NCBI GenBank assembly: GCA_900545955.1 | Contig: URAU01000004.1 | Span: forward strand, 62,001 to 126,000 | Reading direction: 5' to 3' | Source: an uncultured Porphyromonadaceae bacterium | Lineage (GTDB): Bacteria; Bacteroidota; Bacteroidia; Bacteroidales; Muribaculaceae | Length of the DNA stretch: 64,000 nucleotides | In this document: piece after piece, positions 33,469 through 41,609 of the stretch | Numbering within the stretch: position 1 is the stretch's first letter | Layout of the letters: every line of letters begins with the position of its first letter | The notes under the pieces: generated by a model | Told to the model about the DNA's origin: nothing | The model's database searches: none | The model's input: the letters and a program-made list of their open reading frames with translations, nothing else | Made by a program: the position numbers and the translations under genes

Positions 33469-34890
33469 TTATTCCGGAGTTTGTATTTGGGTTGAATTTT
33501 TCTCGATCATTGCGCGCTGGTTGCGGATGATGTGGACGCGATTCCACCACATCATGGCCATTGTGACGGCCACAAGGATGCCCGAACCGATCCATTTAAG
33601 ATTCTCGACGCACTGGAAGATTACCCACGCAAGCGGCGAGGAGGCGAAGTCGAGGCTGCCGCCGTCGAATCCGGCGGGGATGGCTACGGCAGCGTCGCCG
33701 GTCACGGCATATACATCCTTTGCCGCCAGGGTAAACCACTGCGCGAGGTTGGTGACCATATATAGTCCCATCACCATAACGACGATTCCGACTATGAGAG
33801 TCTTGACGACGTTGCCCTTGGTAAAGGGGAGCACCAGCGGGAACACGTAGAACATTCCCGCGAGCGATGCCAGCGGCAGGAATTCGTTGCCGGGGAGCAC
33901 TACGGCCAGAAGAAGCGTAACGGGGATGAGCAGCAGCGACACCACCAGGGTTGTGGGGTGGCCGATTACCAGTGCGGGGCTCATGCCGATGTTTAGGCCG
34001 TCGGCACCCTTGAATTTGCGTGCTATCAGCTGGCGTGTGGCATCGCTGATGGGTTTCAGACCTTCGATGAAGAGCACCGTGACGCGCGGAATAAGTTCCA
34101 TCACCGCGCCCATCTTGATGCCCAGGCCGAGGATGTAGGGAATTTTGTCGACAATTTCATTCCAGGTGCGGCAGGTGAGGCATCCGATACCCACGCCGAC
34201 TATCACACCGAGAAACAGCGGCTCGCCGAGTACGCCGAATTTGCGTTTCAGTCCCTCGGCGTCGATTTCCAGACGGTCCATACCGGGAATCTTGTCGAGG
34301 CCCTTGTTTATGGCCCATGCAAAGGGCACAAAACCTGCGCAGAAAGGCTGTGGAATCGAGATTCCGTCCATGCCGTCGTAGAATCGCTGGAATTTCTTGG
34401 CGGTGATATCGGCCAGGATAAGCGTGATGACATAGCAGATTACGGCACCGAAGAATCCCCACGCGAGCGAGTCGCTGGCGAAGTAAATCACGGCGCCGAT
34501 GAAGGCGAAGTGCCAGTAGTTCCAGAGGTCGATGTTGACGGTGCGCGTGGTCTTGGTGAGGAGCATCAGAAGGTTGACGCCCAGACACACGGGGATGATG
34601 AACGCGCCCACGGCGGTGTTGTAGGCCACCGAGGCGGCTGCGGGCCATCCCATGTCGAACACCTTGAGCTGGAGGTCGTAGATTTCGACCACCTCGTTGA
34701 GAGCGGGGCCGAGTGCCGATGTGAGCAGGGCGGTCACGATACTCAGACCGATGAAGCCCACACCCACTTTAAGGCCCGACTTGAGGGCGTTGCCGAAGCG
34801 GATGCCGATGCATACGCCGAGCACGGTGAAAATCACCGGCATCATCACGGCTGCGCCCAGTCCGATTATATATTTGAAAACTTCTTCCAT
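33469..34890 (-). CDS. Orphan PTS EIIC, galactitol (GatC) type
   Basis: This 473-aa membrane transporter of the EIIC-GAT family has about ten hydrophobic helices, with family stretches GVGFIGLSIVTALLTSALGPAL, DGMDGISIPQPF and VLPGNEFLPLASLAG. In enterobacteria such a protein needs IIA, IIB, HPr and EI. None is encoded in this operon or window, and Bacteroidetes generally lack a full PTS. Its position between the DUF4861 lipoprotein and kdgK suggests it moves a uronate product (DKI, DKII or KDG) without phosphorylation, consistent with the kinase encoded next door. That role is inference. Confidence 0.9.
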   Translation of the reverse strand: MEEVFKYIIGLGAAVMMPVIFTVLGVCIGIRFGNALKSGLKVGVGFIGLSIVTALLTSALGPALNEVVEIYDLQLKVFDMGWPAAASVAYNTAVGAFIIPVCLGVNLLMLLTKTTRTVNIDLWNYWHFAFIGAVIYFASDSLAWGFFGAVICYVITLILADITAKKFQRFYDGMDGISIPQPFCAGFVPFAWAINKGLDKIPGMDRLEIDAEGLKRKFGVLGEPLFLGVIVGVGIGCLTCRTWNEIVDKIPYILGLGIKMGAVMELIPRVTVLFIEGLKPISDATRQLIARKFKGADGLNIGMSPALVIGHPTTLVVSLLLIPVTLLLAVVLPGNEFLPLASLAGMFYVFPLVLPFTKGNVVKTLIVGIVVMVMGLYMVTNLAQWFTLAAKDVYAVTGDAAVAIPAGFDGGSLDFASSPLAWVIFQCVENLKWIGSGILVAVTMAMMWWNRVHIIRNQRAMIEKNSTQIQTPE

Positions 34891-34917
34891 TGTGTTAGGT
34901 TTGTTTTGGCGGATTGC

Positions 34918-36060
34918 TCATTTCACTGCCGCTTTCAGCGGCGTGGCTGCCAGTGCCGAGCGCGTTGCCAGGATATTCTTCCATGCTTCCATGTCGGTCA
35001 CGCCACCTTTGCTCCATCCGGAGCCCCACCAGTAGGTATAGCTTTCGCCGGGAGTATAGTTCGATGGCGCAAGTATGTGGCCGATGGCTGCTCCGGCCGG
35101 TTCGGGAAGCGCCTGATAGCGCATGGCTCCGCTCATCGGGGCCACTACGCCGACATAGATTGTTCCGTTGCCGTTGGCGGGTTCCTCTGTGAGGTCGGCA
35201 TACGCCATTGCATGTTCGGCTTCCATAAGTTCGTAGTCATCGGGATTCGAGTCGTGGACTACGATGCCCGGAGCAAGCTGTCGGGGCGTGGAAAGACCGT
35301 CGTAGCTTACGGTGGTGCGGTTGAGCCACGAGCCGCGGTCGAGAGAAATCAGACGGTGCTCCACTACGGCCGAGTCGCCGTCGACGGCCATCGGGCGGTA
35401 GTCGAGGCGTACGGTAAAGCGCAGCGGGCCGCGGTCAAGAATCTCGTAGCCGGCATAGCAGTAGGGAAATACAATAGAGCCGAGGCTGTCGAGCAGCGCG
35501 GCTGTACCACCCCCGAGGGTCGGACCGACACCGTATACGTCCATTCCGTTGCCGTGGTCGACGTGGAAGGAGATGCCGCGCTCGATGTCGTCGGCGAAAC
35601 GCTGTTCAAGGATCGGCGTGGCGACGCTTTTGGTCCATATGTCGTAGCCGAAGGCACGTTCGCCCGACTCCTGGAGCGCGGGGCCGTAGGCCCGGTAGGC
35701 CGAGCGGTCGTTTTCCCAGGCCATGTCGTCCTTACGCTCGGGGAACTGGCGCCCGTAGACTATGGTGTCGACTTTCTGCGGAGTCCCCTTCACGAGGCGG
35801 TAAGCTACCGTTGTTCCTGCGGGCACGTCGGCGGGAAATACCACCAGACTGTCGTAGGTAATCTGATAAGGAACCTCAGCCCCCTTCGGGTCGGAAATCA
35901 CGAATTCCTCTCCGATGGTGGCGAGTATGTCGGCCAGGGGCACTTCGGCCATTTCGCCGTCGGCATTGGCATTCGAGGCGTTGGTCACCTCGATGGTGTG
36001 TTGCTGGGTGCAGCCTGCGGCGAGAGCCAGCAATGCGGCTGCGGCAAATATGGTTTTCAT
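34918..36060 (-). CDS. DUF4861 family lipoprotein
   Basis: An N-terminal lipobox (LLALAAGC) marks a lipoprotein. The ~380-aa beta-rich body matches the DUF4861 pattern: VPLADI ... VISDPKGAEVPYQITYD, RFADDIERGISFHVDHG, a GNGMDVYGVGPTLGGG loop, TYWWGSGWSKGG and a C-terminal helix. The family recurs beside uronate-catabolism genes in Bacteroidetes, but I know of no settled activity. Possible jobs are binding, epimerising or opening unsaturated uronate in the periplasm. It lies 27 bp upstream of the EIIC gene and 33 bp downstream of kduD. Confidence 0.8.
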   Translation of the reverse strand: MKTIFAAAALLALAAGCTQQHTIEVTNASNANADGEMAEVPLADILATIGEEFVISDPKGAEVPYQITYDSLVVFPADVPAGTTVAYRLVKGTPQKVDTIVYGRQFPERKDDMAWENDRSAYRAYGPALQESGERAFGYDIWTKSVATPILEQRFADDIERGISFHVDHGNGMDVYGVGPTLGGGTAALLDSLGSIVFPYCYAGYEILDRGPLRFTVRLDYRPMAVDGDSAVVEHRLISLDRGSWLNRTTVSYDGLSTPRQLAPGIVVHDSNPDDYELMEAEHAMAYADLTEEPANGNGTIYVGVVAPMSGAMRYQALPEPAGAAIGHILAPSNYTPGESYTYWWGSGWSKGGVTDMEAWKNILATRSALAATPLKAAVK

Positions 36061-36093
36061 CTGCTTTCAGTGAAAAGTCGTAGCGGCGAAGTA

Positions 36094-36888
36094 TCAGGGC
36101 TGCTTGCCGATGTAGGCGAGGATGCCGCCGTCGACGTAGAGGATATGGCCGTTAACGAAATTCGATGCGTCGGAAGCGAGGAATACAGCCGGACCCTTGA
36201 GGTCGTCGGGGGTACCCCATCGGCCTGCGGGAGTCTTGGAGATGATGAATTGGTCGAACGGGTGGCGCGAGCCGTCGGGCTGGATTTCGCGCAGGGGAGC
36301 AGTCTGCTCGGTGGTGATATAGCCCGGGCCGATGCCGTTGCACTGAATGTTGGCGCCTCCGAATTCCGAGCAGATATTGCGGGTGAGCATCTTCAGGCCG
36401 CCTTTTGCTGCCGCATAGGCGCTAACGGTCTCGCGACCGAGCTCGCTCATCATCGAGCAGATGTTGATAATCTTGCCGTGACCTTTCTTAATCATGCCGG
36501 GAATCACGGCCTTGGCCACGATGAACGGGGCTACAAGGTCTACATCGACCACGCGACGGAAATCATCCACAGCCATTTCCTCCATAGGGATGCGTTTGAT
36601 TATTCCGGCGTTGTTCACAAGGATGTCGATTGTGCCGACGGTAGCCTCGATGTCGGCCACCATGGCTTTTACGGCCTCTTCGTCGGTTACGTCGCAGAGA
36701 TAGCCTTTGGCGTCGATTCCGAGAGCCTTGTAGGCTTCAAGACCGCGGTCGACGGTCGACTGGCGCGAGCAGTTGAAAACGATTTTTGCACCTGCGGCTG
36801 CGAAAGCCTCGGCTATGGCCAGGCCGATACCATAGGCCGCCCCGGTTACGAGCGCTACTTTCCCTTCGAGAGAAAACTGATTCATCAT
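36094..36888 (-). CDS. kduD: SDR oxidoreductase, probable 2-deoxy-D-gluconate/DKII dehydrogenase (KduD)
   Basis: Classical short-chain dehydrogenase, 264 aa. The cofactor motif is TGAAYGIG (residues 15-22), the NNAG motif VNNAGI, and the catalytic triad Ser145, Tyr158 and Lys162 (SAYAAAKGG). It groups by pattern with gluconate 5-dehydrogenase/KduD proteins (MKMLTRN-like segment, NGIGPGYITTEQT, DGGILAYIG). As the first gene of the operon it would reduce DKII to KDG. A gluconate 5-dehydrogenase activity is the alternative. The start may be Met1 or Met2, both at the same site. Confidence 0.88.
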   Translation of the reverse strand: MMNQFSLEGKVALVTGAAYGIGLAIAEAFAAAGAKIVFNCSRQSTVDRGLEAYKALGIDAKGYLCDVTDEEAVKAMVADIEATVGTIDILVNNAGIIKRIPMEEMAVDDFRRVVDVDLVAPFIVAKAVIPGMIKKGHGKIINICSMMSELGRETVSAYAAAKGGLKMLTRNICSEFGGANIQCNGIGPGYITTEQTAPLREIQPDGSRHPFDQFIISKTPAGRWGTPDDLKGPAVFLASDASNFVNGHILYVDGGILAYIGKQP

Positions 36889-36915
36889 GGTTAGAAACGT
36901 GTATTTTAAGTGTTA

Positions 36916-36923
36916 CAAATTTA
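36916..36923 (-). promoter_or_regulatory. -7 box for the uronate operon
   Basis: Minus-strand TAAATTTG, 27 bp upstream of kduD. No matching -33 TTTG is found at 19-20 nt, which would fit an activated promoter (inference). Confidence 0.55.
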
Positions 36924-37065
36924 CGAATTATTTTGGGTTTAGAGGCATTTCTGCTTCTTCTCATATTATAAATACTGCCAAGTGGCATTTTGCGCTCAAT
37001 CGGAGTCGGCCGTAAAATCAATGATTGTGACTCTGCGCCCCGTTGGCGCTCTCGCGTTAATTTGC

Positions 37066-37073
37066 TACCTTTG
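37066..37073 (+). promoter_or_regulatory. -7 box for pyrD
   Basis: TACCTTTG, 34 bp before the pyrD ATG; the -33 region has only a partial TTGG match. Confidence 0.5.
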
Positions 37074-37107
37074 CGCACGAATCACCTCAATATTATTTTA
37101 TGTTCTT

Positions 37108-38016
37108 ATGGCAGACCTCAGTACATCCATCGGCTCGCTGAAGCTGAAAAATCCGGTACTTACGGCATCGGGCACCTTCGGCTACGGCGAGGAGTTCGCA
37201 GATTTTATCGACCTGAACCGTCTGGGCGGTTTTATCGTGAAAGGCACCACGCTCGAGCCGCGTCAGGGCAATCCTTATCCGCGCATGGCCGAGACGCCTT
37301 CGGGAATGCTAAACGCCGTGGGGCTGCAGAACAAAGGGGTGGAGTATTTTATCGAACATATCTATCCGCGCCTTGAGGGGCTTGACACGCAGGTGATGGT
37401 CAACGTCTCCGGCTCGTCGCCCGAGGATTATGCCGAGGTGTGCCGCCGCCTGGCGGCCCGGTGTCCGGCCATAAAGGGGATTGAGGTCAATATCTCGTGC
37501 CCCAACGTGAAGCAGGGGGGAATGGCCTTCGGCACTTCATGCGAGGGGGCCGCGCAGGTTACGCGCGCCGTGCGCCGCGCATGGCCCGGAACGCTGATTA
37601 TGAAGCTTTCGCCCAACGTGACGTCGATTGTCGACATCGCAAAGGCTGTGGAGGCTGAGGGGGCCGATTCGGTCAGTCTGATCAATACGCTGCTTGGCAT
37701 GGCCGTCGACGTGGAGCGGCGTCGGCCGATGCTTTCGACCGTTACCGGGGGGCTTTCGGGTCCCGCCGTTCGACCTGTGGCGGTACGCATGGTCTGGCAG
37801 GTTGCAAAAGCGGTGAAAATTCCCGTTGTAGGGCTTGGCGGCATTCTTACCGCCCGCGACGCGCTGGAGTTCATCATGGCCGGGGCTACCGCTGTAGAGG
37901 TAGGAACGGCGAATTTTGTCGATCCTTCGGTAACGGTGAAAATCATCGACGGCATCAACGAATATCTCGACCGCCATGGTCTCCCGGATCTGGCCTCGAT
38001 TCGCGGATGCATCTGA
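37108..38016 (+). CDS. pyrD: Dihydroorotate dehydrogenase B, catalytic subunit
   Basis: FMN enzyme of pyrimidine synthesis oxidising dihydroorotate to orotate. Start at 37108 (MADLSTSIGSLKLKNPVL); upstream in-frame codons are leader. Class 1 features are GTFGYGEEF, the substrate-loop Cys131 in NISCPNVKQGG (class 1B uses Cys as base) and FMN-binding GLGGILTARDALEFIMAGA. Class 1B enzymes work with PyrK; no pyrK adjoins it here. 302 aa, cytoplasmic. Ends before a bidirectional terminator. Confidence 0.94.
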   Translation: MADLSTSIGSLKLKNPVLTASGTFGYGEEFADFIDLNRLGGFIVKGTTLEPRQGNPYPRMAETPSGMLNAVGLQNKGVEYFIEHIYPRLEGLDTQVMVNVSGSSPEDYAEVCRRLAARCPAIKGIEVNISCPNVKQGGMAFGTSCEGAAQVTRAVRRAWPGTLIMKLSPNVTSIVDIAKAVEAEGADSVSLINTLLGMAVDVERRRPMLSTVTGGLSGPAVRPVAVRMVWQVAKAVKIPVVGLGGILTARDALEFIMAGATAVEVGTANFVDPSVTVKIIDGINEYLDRHGLPDLASIRGCI

Positions 38017-38046
38017 GCAGTCGTGCCCCGCGAGAAAATATAAACG

Positions 38047-38086
38047 AAGGCGATGTGTCTGAATTCAGGTTCGACACATCGCCTTA
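38047..38086. terminator. Bidirectional terminator (pyrD / hexapeptide protein)
   Basis: AAGGCGATGTGTC ... GACACATCGCCTT forms a 13-bp stem between convergent genes. It shares the GATGTGTC/GACACATC core with other terminators in the window. Confidence 0.8.
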
Positions 38087-38113
38087 CGTTTGTTTTATTG
38101 ATTTCCCGGCCGC

Positions 38114-38659
38114 TCAGTTACGGTCGTTGAGGTCGGTCTCCTCGGGGTGGGTGTACCAGCGCGAGTAGAAAAGATAGTTGTGAGCTATCTTCTCGTTGAG
38201 TTCGCGAGATTTTTCCGGTTCCATCATTTTGATGAACTTGGCGGGACATCCGCCCCACAGCTCGTGAGGTCCGATTTTGGTTTTCGAGAGAACAACCGAT
38301 CCTGCGGCTATCAGCGCTCCTTCGCCCACTTCGGCGTCGTCCATTACCACAGCACCCATCCCTATGAGGGCGTAGTCGTGGATTTTGGCGCCATGAACGG
38401 TCACGTTATGGCCTATTGATACGTCGTTGCCGATTTCGATGGTCGATTTCTTGTATAGAGTATGGAGAACGGAACCGTCCTGGATGTTGACGCGGTTGCC
38501 GATGCGTATGGAGTTCACGTCGCCGCGAATCACGGTGTTGAACCATACGGAGCATTCGCTGCCCATAACCACGTCGCCAACCACTGTGGCGTTTTCCGCC
38601 AGAAAGCAGTCGCGGCCTATTTCGGGCGTGTAGCCGCGCAGAGGTATTATCAGTGCCAT
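38114..38659 (-). CDS. Gamma-carbonic anhydrase-like hexapeptide protein
   Basis: Left-handed beta-helix protein of 181 aa. Hexapeptide repeats run from VVGDVVMGSECSVWFNTV through VRGDVNSIRIGNRVNIQDGS, IEIGNDVSIGHNVTVHGA and YALIGMGAVVMDDAEVGEG. Metal-ligand-like histidines (SVLHT, SIGHN, TVHGA) fit the gamma-CA/YrdA/PaaY family. A C-terminal amphipathic helix (EKSRELNEKIAHNYLFYSRW) packs on the helix. Carbonic anhydrase activity is not assured, as many members lack it. Cytoplasmic. Confidence 0.9.
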   Translation of the reverse strand: MALIIPLRGYTPEIGRDCFLAENATVVGDVVMGSECSVWFNTVIRGDVNSIRIGNRVNIQDGSVLHTLYKKSTIEIGNDVSIGHNVTVHGAKIHDYALIGMGAVVMDDAEVGEGALIAAGSVVLSKTKIGPHELWGGCPAKFIKMMEPEKSRELNEKIAHNYLFYSRWYTHPEETDLNDRN

Positions 38660-38700
38660 TTGTATGTCGAATATCTGTTGTTCCGGGTGGAAATGCCGTC

Positions 38701-40488
38701 TCAGGCCTGAAGCGGGAGTGTCTTCTTACGGAGCCATTCGGCCTGCTCCTCGTTGAGGTAGGGGAGGAGACGGCGGAGCACTTCTGCATGGTAGCCGTCG
38801 ACCCACTCGATTTCCTGCGGGGTCATTATGGCTGTGTCGAAGAGGCTGCGGTCGAAGGGGAAGAGCGTCATGGTCTCGAAGCGGAAGAAGCGGCCGAACT
38901 CGGTGGTGAAGGCGTCGATGCATAGCACGAGGTTCTCGCAGCGGATACCGTGGCAGTCGGTGCGGTAGAGGCCGGGCTCGTTGGAGGTGAGCATGCCGGG
39001 GCGCAGCGTGGCGGGCACGTCGTTGAGACGTATGCTCTGCGGACCTTCGTGAACGTTGAGGAAGTGGCCTACGCCGTGGCCGGTGCCGTGGAGGTAGCTC
39101 AGACCCTCTTTCCAGAGGAACTGGCGCGCGAGAGCGTCGAGCTGGGCGCCGCGCGTTCCTTCGGGGAATATGGCCGTGCCGAGGGCTATGTGGCCTTTCA
39201 TAACCAGGGTGAAGTCGCGCTTCTCTTCGGCAGTGGGGGCTCCCATTGCTATGGTGCGCGTAATGTCGGTGGTTCCGGTGAGATATTGTGCGCCTGAGTC
39301 GATGAGCAGAAGGCCGTGAGGCTCGATGGTGCTGTCGGTCTCGGGCGTCGCCTCGTAGTGCACGATGGCTCCGTGAGGGCCGTAGCCTGCGATTGTCTCG
39401 AAACTGAGGTCGAAATAGCCGGGCTGCTGCGAACGGAAGTGGGTAAGGATGTCGGCCACATCCATCTCGGTGAGTTTCGTGCCTTCGGCCATGCGCTTCT
39501 CGATTTCCATGAAGGCGCCGACGAGGGCCGCTCCGTCGATTTCCATCGATTTGCGTATGCCGGTGATCTGAACGTCGTTTTTAGTGGCCTTGAGCATGGG
39601 GATGGGCGAGGCGCCCACCACGGCGCAGCTGCCGAGCGAGTCGATAGCCTTTACCGACGTGCGCGTGGCGTCGACAAGCACGAGCGTGTCGGCCGGGAGC
39701 GACGACATATGGCTGTAGACCTCGGAGTAGGGGAGAACCGATACTCCGGCCTCCTTGAGATATGCGGCAGTGGCGTCGTCGATTTTTTCCGGCTTGATGA
39801 AGAGGATGCTTCCTTTTGCCGAGAGGTAGAGGAAGGCGGTGGCCACAGGGTTGCAGTTCACGTCGCGGCTGCGGATGTTGAGCGTCCAGGCGATTTCGTC
39901 GAGCGCGGATACGAGGGTGGCATTGGCGCCCTGTTCGGCTGCCTCGGCCAGGATTTTTGCAATTTTCGAGGCTGCGGTCTCGCCGGCGTATTTCACGTCG
40001 TGGACGAACACCATGGCTTCGGGCAGGTCGGGGCGGTCTTCCCAGATGGTGTCGGTAGCGTCGAAATCGGTGGCGAGGGTCATGCCGCGTTTCTCTAATA
40101 CTCCGCGCAGGGCGCAAACGGTGCCGAGGTTGAAGAGCGCGCCGTCGATGCCCACTTTGGCGCCTTTCTTAAGCGTATGCGTAAGGTAGTGGTTGATCGA
40201 GGGGGTGTCGGGCAGGCCGTCCTTCATCAGTTTTATGTCGGTGTCTTCCAGCTGGCGTGCGGCCTGGAGGAAGTAGCGCGAGTCGGTCCATAGCAGGGCG
40301 TCGTCGGCCGTAACCACAAGGTCGCCGGCCGAACCGGTAAAACCGCTGAGCCAGCGGCGCACCTGCCAGTGTGCGGCGAGATATTCACTCTGATGGGGGT
40401 CGGTCTGAGGAATAATCACGGCGTCGACTCCGGCTTTTTTCATCTCGGCGCGCAGGGCCAAGATTCTGTTTGCGATTTCCGTTTTCAT
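38701..40488 (-). CDS. M24 family Xaa-Pro aminopeptidase
   Basis: This 595-aa, three-domain aminopeptidase P has two creatinase-like N-terminal domains (VIIPQTDPHQSEYLAAHWQ, FTGSAGDLVVT) and a C-terminal pita-bread domain. Metal ligands can be placed in DSGAQYLTGTTDITRTI, GTGHGVGHFLNVHEG, TSNEPGLY and YHAE regions. No signal peptide. The architecture is that of eukaryote-like cytosolic APP1, common in Bacteroidetes. It removes N-terminal residues before proline. Located 41 bp from the hexapeptide gene on the same strand. Confidence 0.94.
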   Translation of the reverse strand: MKTEIANRILALRAEMKKAGVDAVIIPQTDPHQSEYLAAHWQVRRWLSGFTGSAGDLVVTADDALLWTDSRYFLQAARQLEDTDIKLMKDGLPDTPSINHYLTHTLKKGAKVGIDGALFNLGTVCALRGVLEKRGMTLATDFDATDTIWEDRPDLPEAMVFVHDVKYAGETAASKIAKILAEAAEQGANATLVSALDEIAWTLNIRSRDVNCNPVATAFLYLSAKGSILFIKPEKIDDATAAYLKEAGVSVLPYSEVYSHMSSLPADTLVLVDATRTSVKAIDSLGSCAVVGASPIPMLKATKNDVQITGIRKSMEIDGAALVGAFMEIEKRMAEGTKLTEMDVADILTHFRSQQPGYFDLSFETIAGYGPHGAIVHYEATPETDSTIEPHGLLLIDSGAQYLTGTTDITRTIAMGAPTAEEKRDFTLVMKGHIALGTAIFPEGTRGAQLDALARQFLWKEGLSYLHGTGHGVGHFLNVHEGPQSIRLNDVPATLRPGMLTSNEPGLYRTDCHGIRCENLVLCIDAFTTEFGRFFRFETMTLFPFDRSLFDTAIMTPQEIEWVDGYHAEVLRRLLPYLNEEQAEWLRKKTLPLQA

Positions 40489-40568
40489 ATATAATATATG
40501 TGTATAGTTGTTGTCGATGGTTGTTTGAACGGGATCCGTATCTGAGAGCTAATCCCTTTTTGTTTCTG

Positions 40569-40576
40569 CAAAATTA
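40569..40576 (-). promoter_or_regulatory. -7 box for the M24 peptidase gene
   Basis: Minus-strand TAATTTTG, 81 bp before the ATG. It lies in the 417-bp spacer (40489-40905) before the tRNA cluster. Besides this box and the tRNA-cluster promoter I see no gene in that spacer; short frames there run into the tRNAs and are spurious. Confidence 0.45.
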
Positions 40577-40810
40577 ATAAAACTTTCGGCAATCGCTTCC
40601 GCTTTTGCAAACTTTAAGCCGGGGCGCATCATTGTGCCCGGCGGTAGCTGGTGGCTTCTGCGGCGGTAAGGCCACGCGGCGAGAAAAAAATATCAGGGGG
40701 TGTCAGAGCGGCTGGATTTGCAAAATGGTTGATTCTGTGGGGTGTGGAGCTGCTGCAGTGTCGGCGGTCTTGAATTGGCGACGAAAATCGCGAAAAATTT
40801 TGTTGAAATA

Positions 40811-40842
40811 CTTGCGCGGTTCAAAAATGTTGCTTAACTTTG
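40811..40842 (+). promoter_or_regulatory. Promoter of the tRNA-tuf cluster
   Basis: TAACTTTG (40835-40842) is preceded at 20 nt by CTTG (40811-40814), ending 63 bp before tRNA-Thr. It probably drives the four tRNAs and tuf. Confidence 0.65.
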
Positions 40843-40905
40843 CAACCGCAAATGAGACGGAAGCCCACCTGCGGAAGCCGCTCTCGCAAGAGTTCTTTGA
40901 AAGCT

Positions 40906-40979
40906 GCCTCTTTAGCTCAGTTGGCCAGAGCACGTGATTTGTAATCTCGGGGTCGTTGGTTCGAATCCGACAAGAGGCT
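40906..40979 (+). tRNA. tRNA-Thr (TGT)
   Basis: Cloverleaf with acceptor GCCTCTT/AAGAGGC, D-arm GCTCAGTTGGCCAGAGC, anticodon loop containing TGT, and T-arm GTTGGTTCGAATCCGAC. First gene of the Thr-Tyr-Gly-Thr-tuf string. CCA is not encoded. Confidence 0.95.
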
Positions 40980-41022
40980 CTCCCTTCTCCAAGGCTGAAG
41001 AAGCACAGGCTAAATGAAATTT

Positions 41023-41105
41023 GGGCGTGTTCCAGAGTGGCCAAATGGGGCAGACTGTAAATCTGCTGTCTTTCGACTTCGGTGGTTCGAATCCATCCGC
41101 GCCCA
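41023..41105 (+). tRNA. tRNA-Tyr (GTA)
   Basis: An 83-nt class II tRNA with acceptor GGGCGTG/CGCGCCC, discriminator A, anticodon GTA in ACTGTAAAT, and a long variable arm (GTCTTTCGACTTC region). Confidence 0.95.
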
Positions 41106-41159
41106 CACTCTGATGCTTCTGCCGGCAGTTCTTATTGCTGCCGATTCCTCGGAGTCGAT

Positions 41160-41232
41160 GCGGAAGTAGCTCAGTTGATAGAGCATCAGCCTTCCAAGCT
41201 GAGGGTCGCGAGTTTGAGCCTCGTCTTCCGCT
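41160..41232 (+). tRNA. tRNA-Gly (TCC)
   Basis: Acceptor GCGGAAG/CTTCCGC, anticodon TCC in CCTTCCAAG, T-loop variant AGTTTGAGCC (TTTGA instead of the usual TTCGA). Confidence 0.94.
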
Positions 41233-41251
41233 CTAAGATCTTTTAAATTTT

Positions 41252-41323
<72 letters not shown>

Positions 41324-41609
41324 CTCTTATCGCTCCAACCAACACAACCCCGACAGTGCGTTGTCATTGCCGTGGTGTGTCGTTGAAATAGAGTTGTGAG
41401 GCAGCGAATCTGTTTCGACCCTCCGGCCTTGGCGTCGGCCACGGATTGTTCACTCCGGTGGCGCGTTGAAAACCGGCAGGATTTCTTTGCGAAATGACTC
41501 CTGCGCATGGAGGCTTTCTCCGCCGGATTTTTCATCCCTCACTTTCTATAACAATTCGGAGGGCGATTTTGTCAGTAGATTCTAATCATTTTATCAAAAT
41601 AGCAAAGTT

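Noticed and set aside
34510..36894. 794-codon plus-strand frame across EIIC, DUF4861 and kduD
   Set aside because: Antisense to three well-recognised minus-strand genes and spans their intergenic gaps; no domain.
40605..40937. 110-codon plus-strand ORF before tRNA-Thr
   Set aside because: It runs through the tRNA promoter and into the tRNA, with no signal of coding selection.
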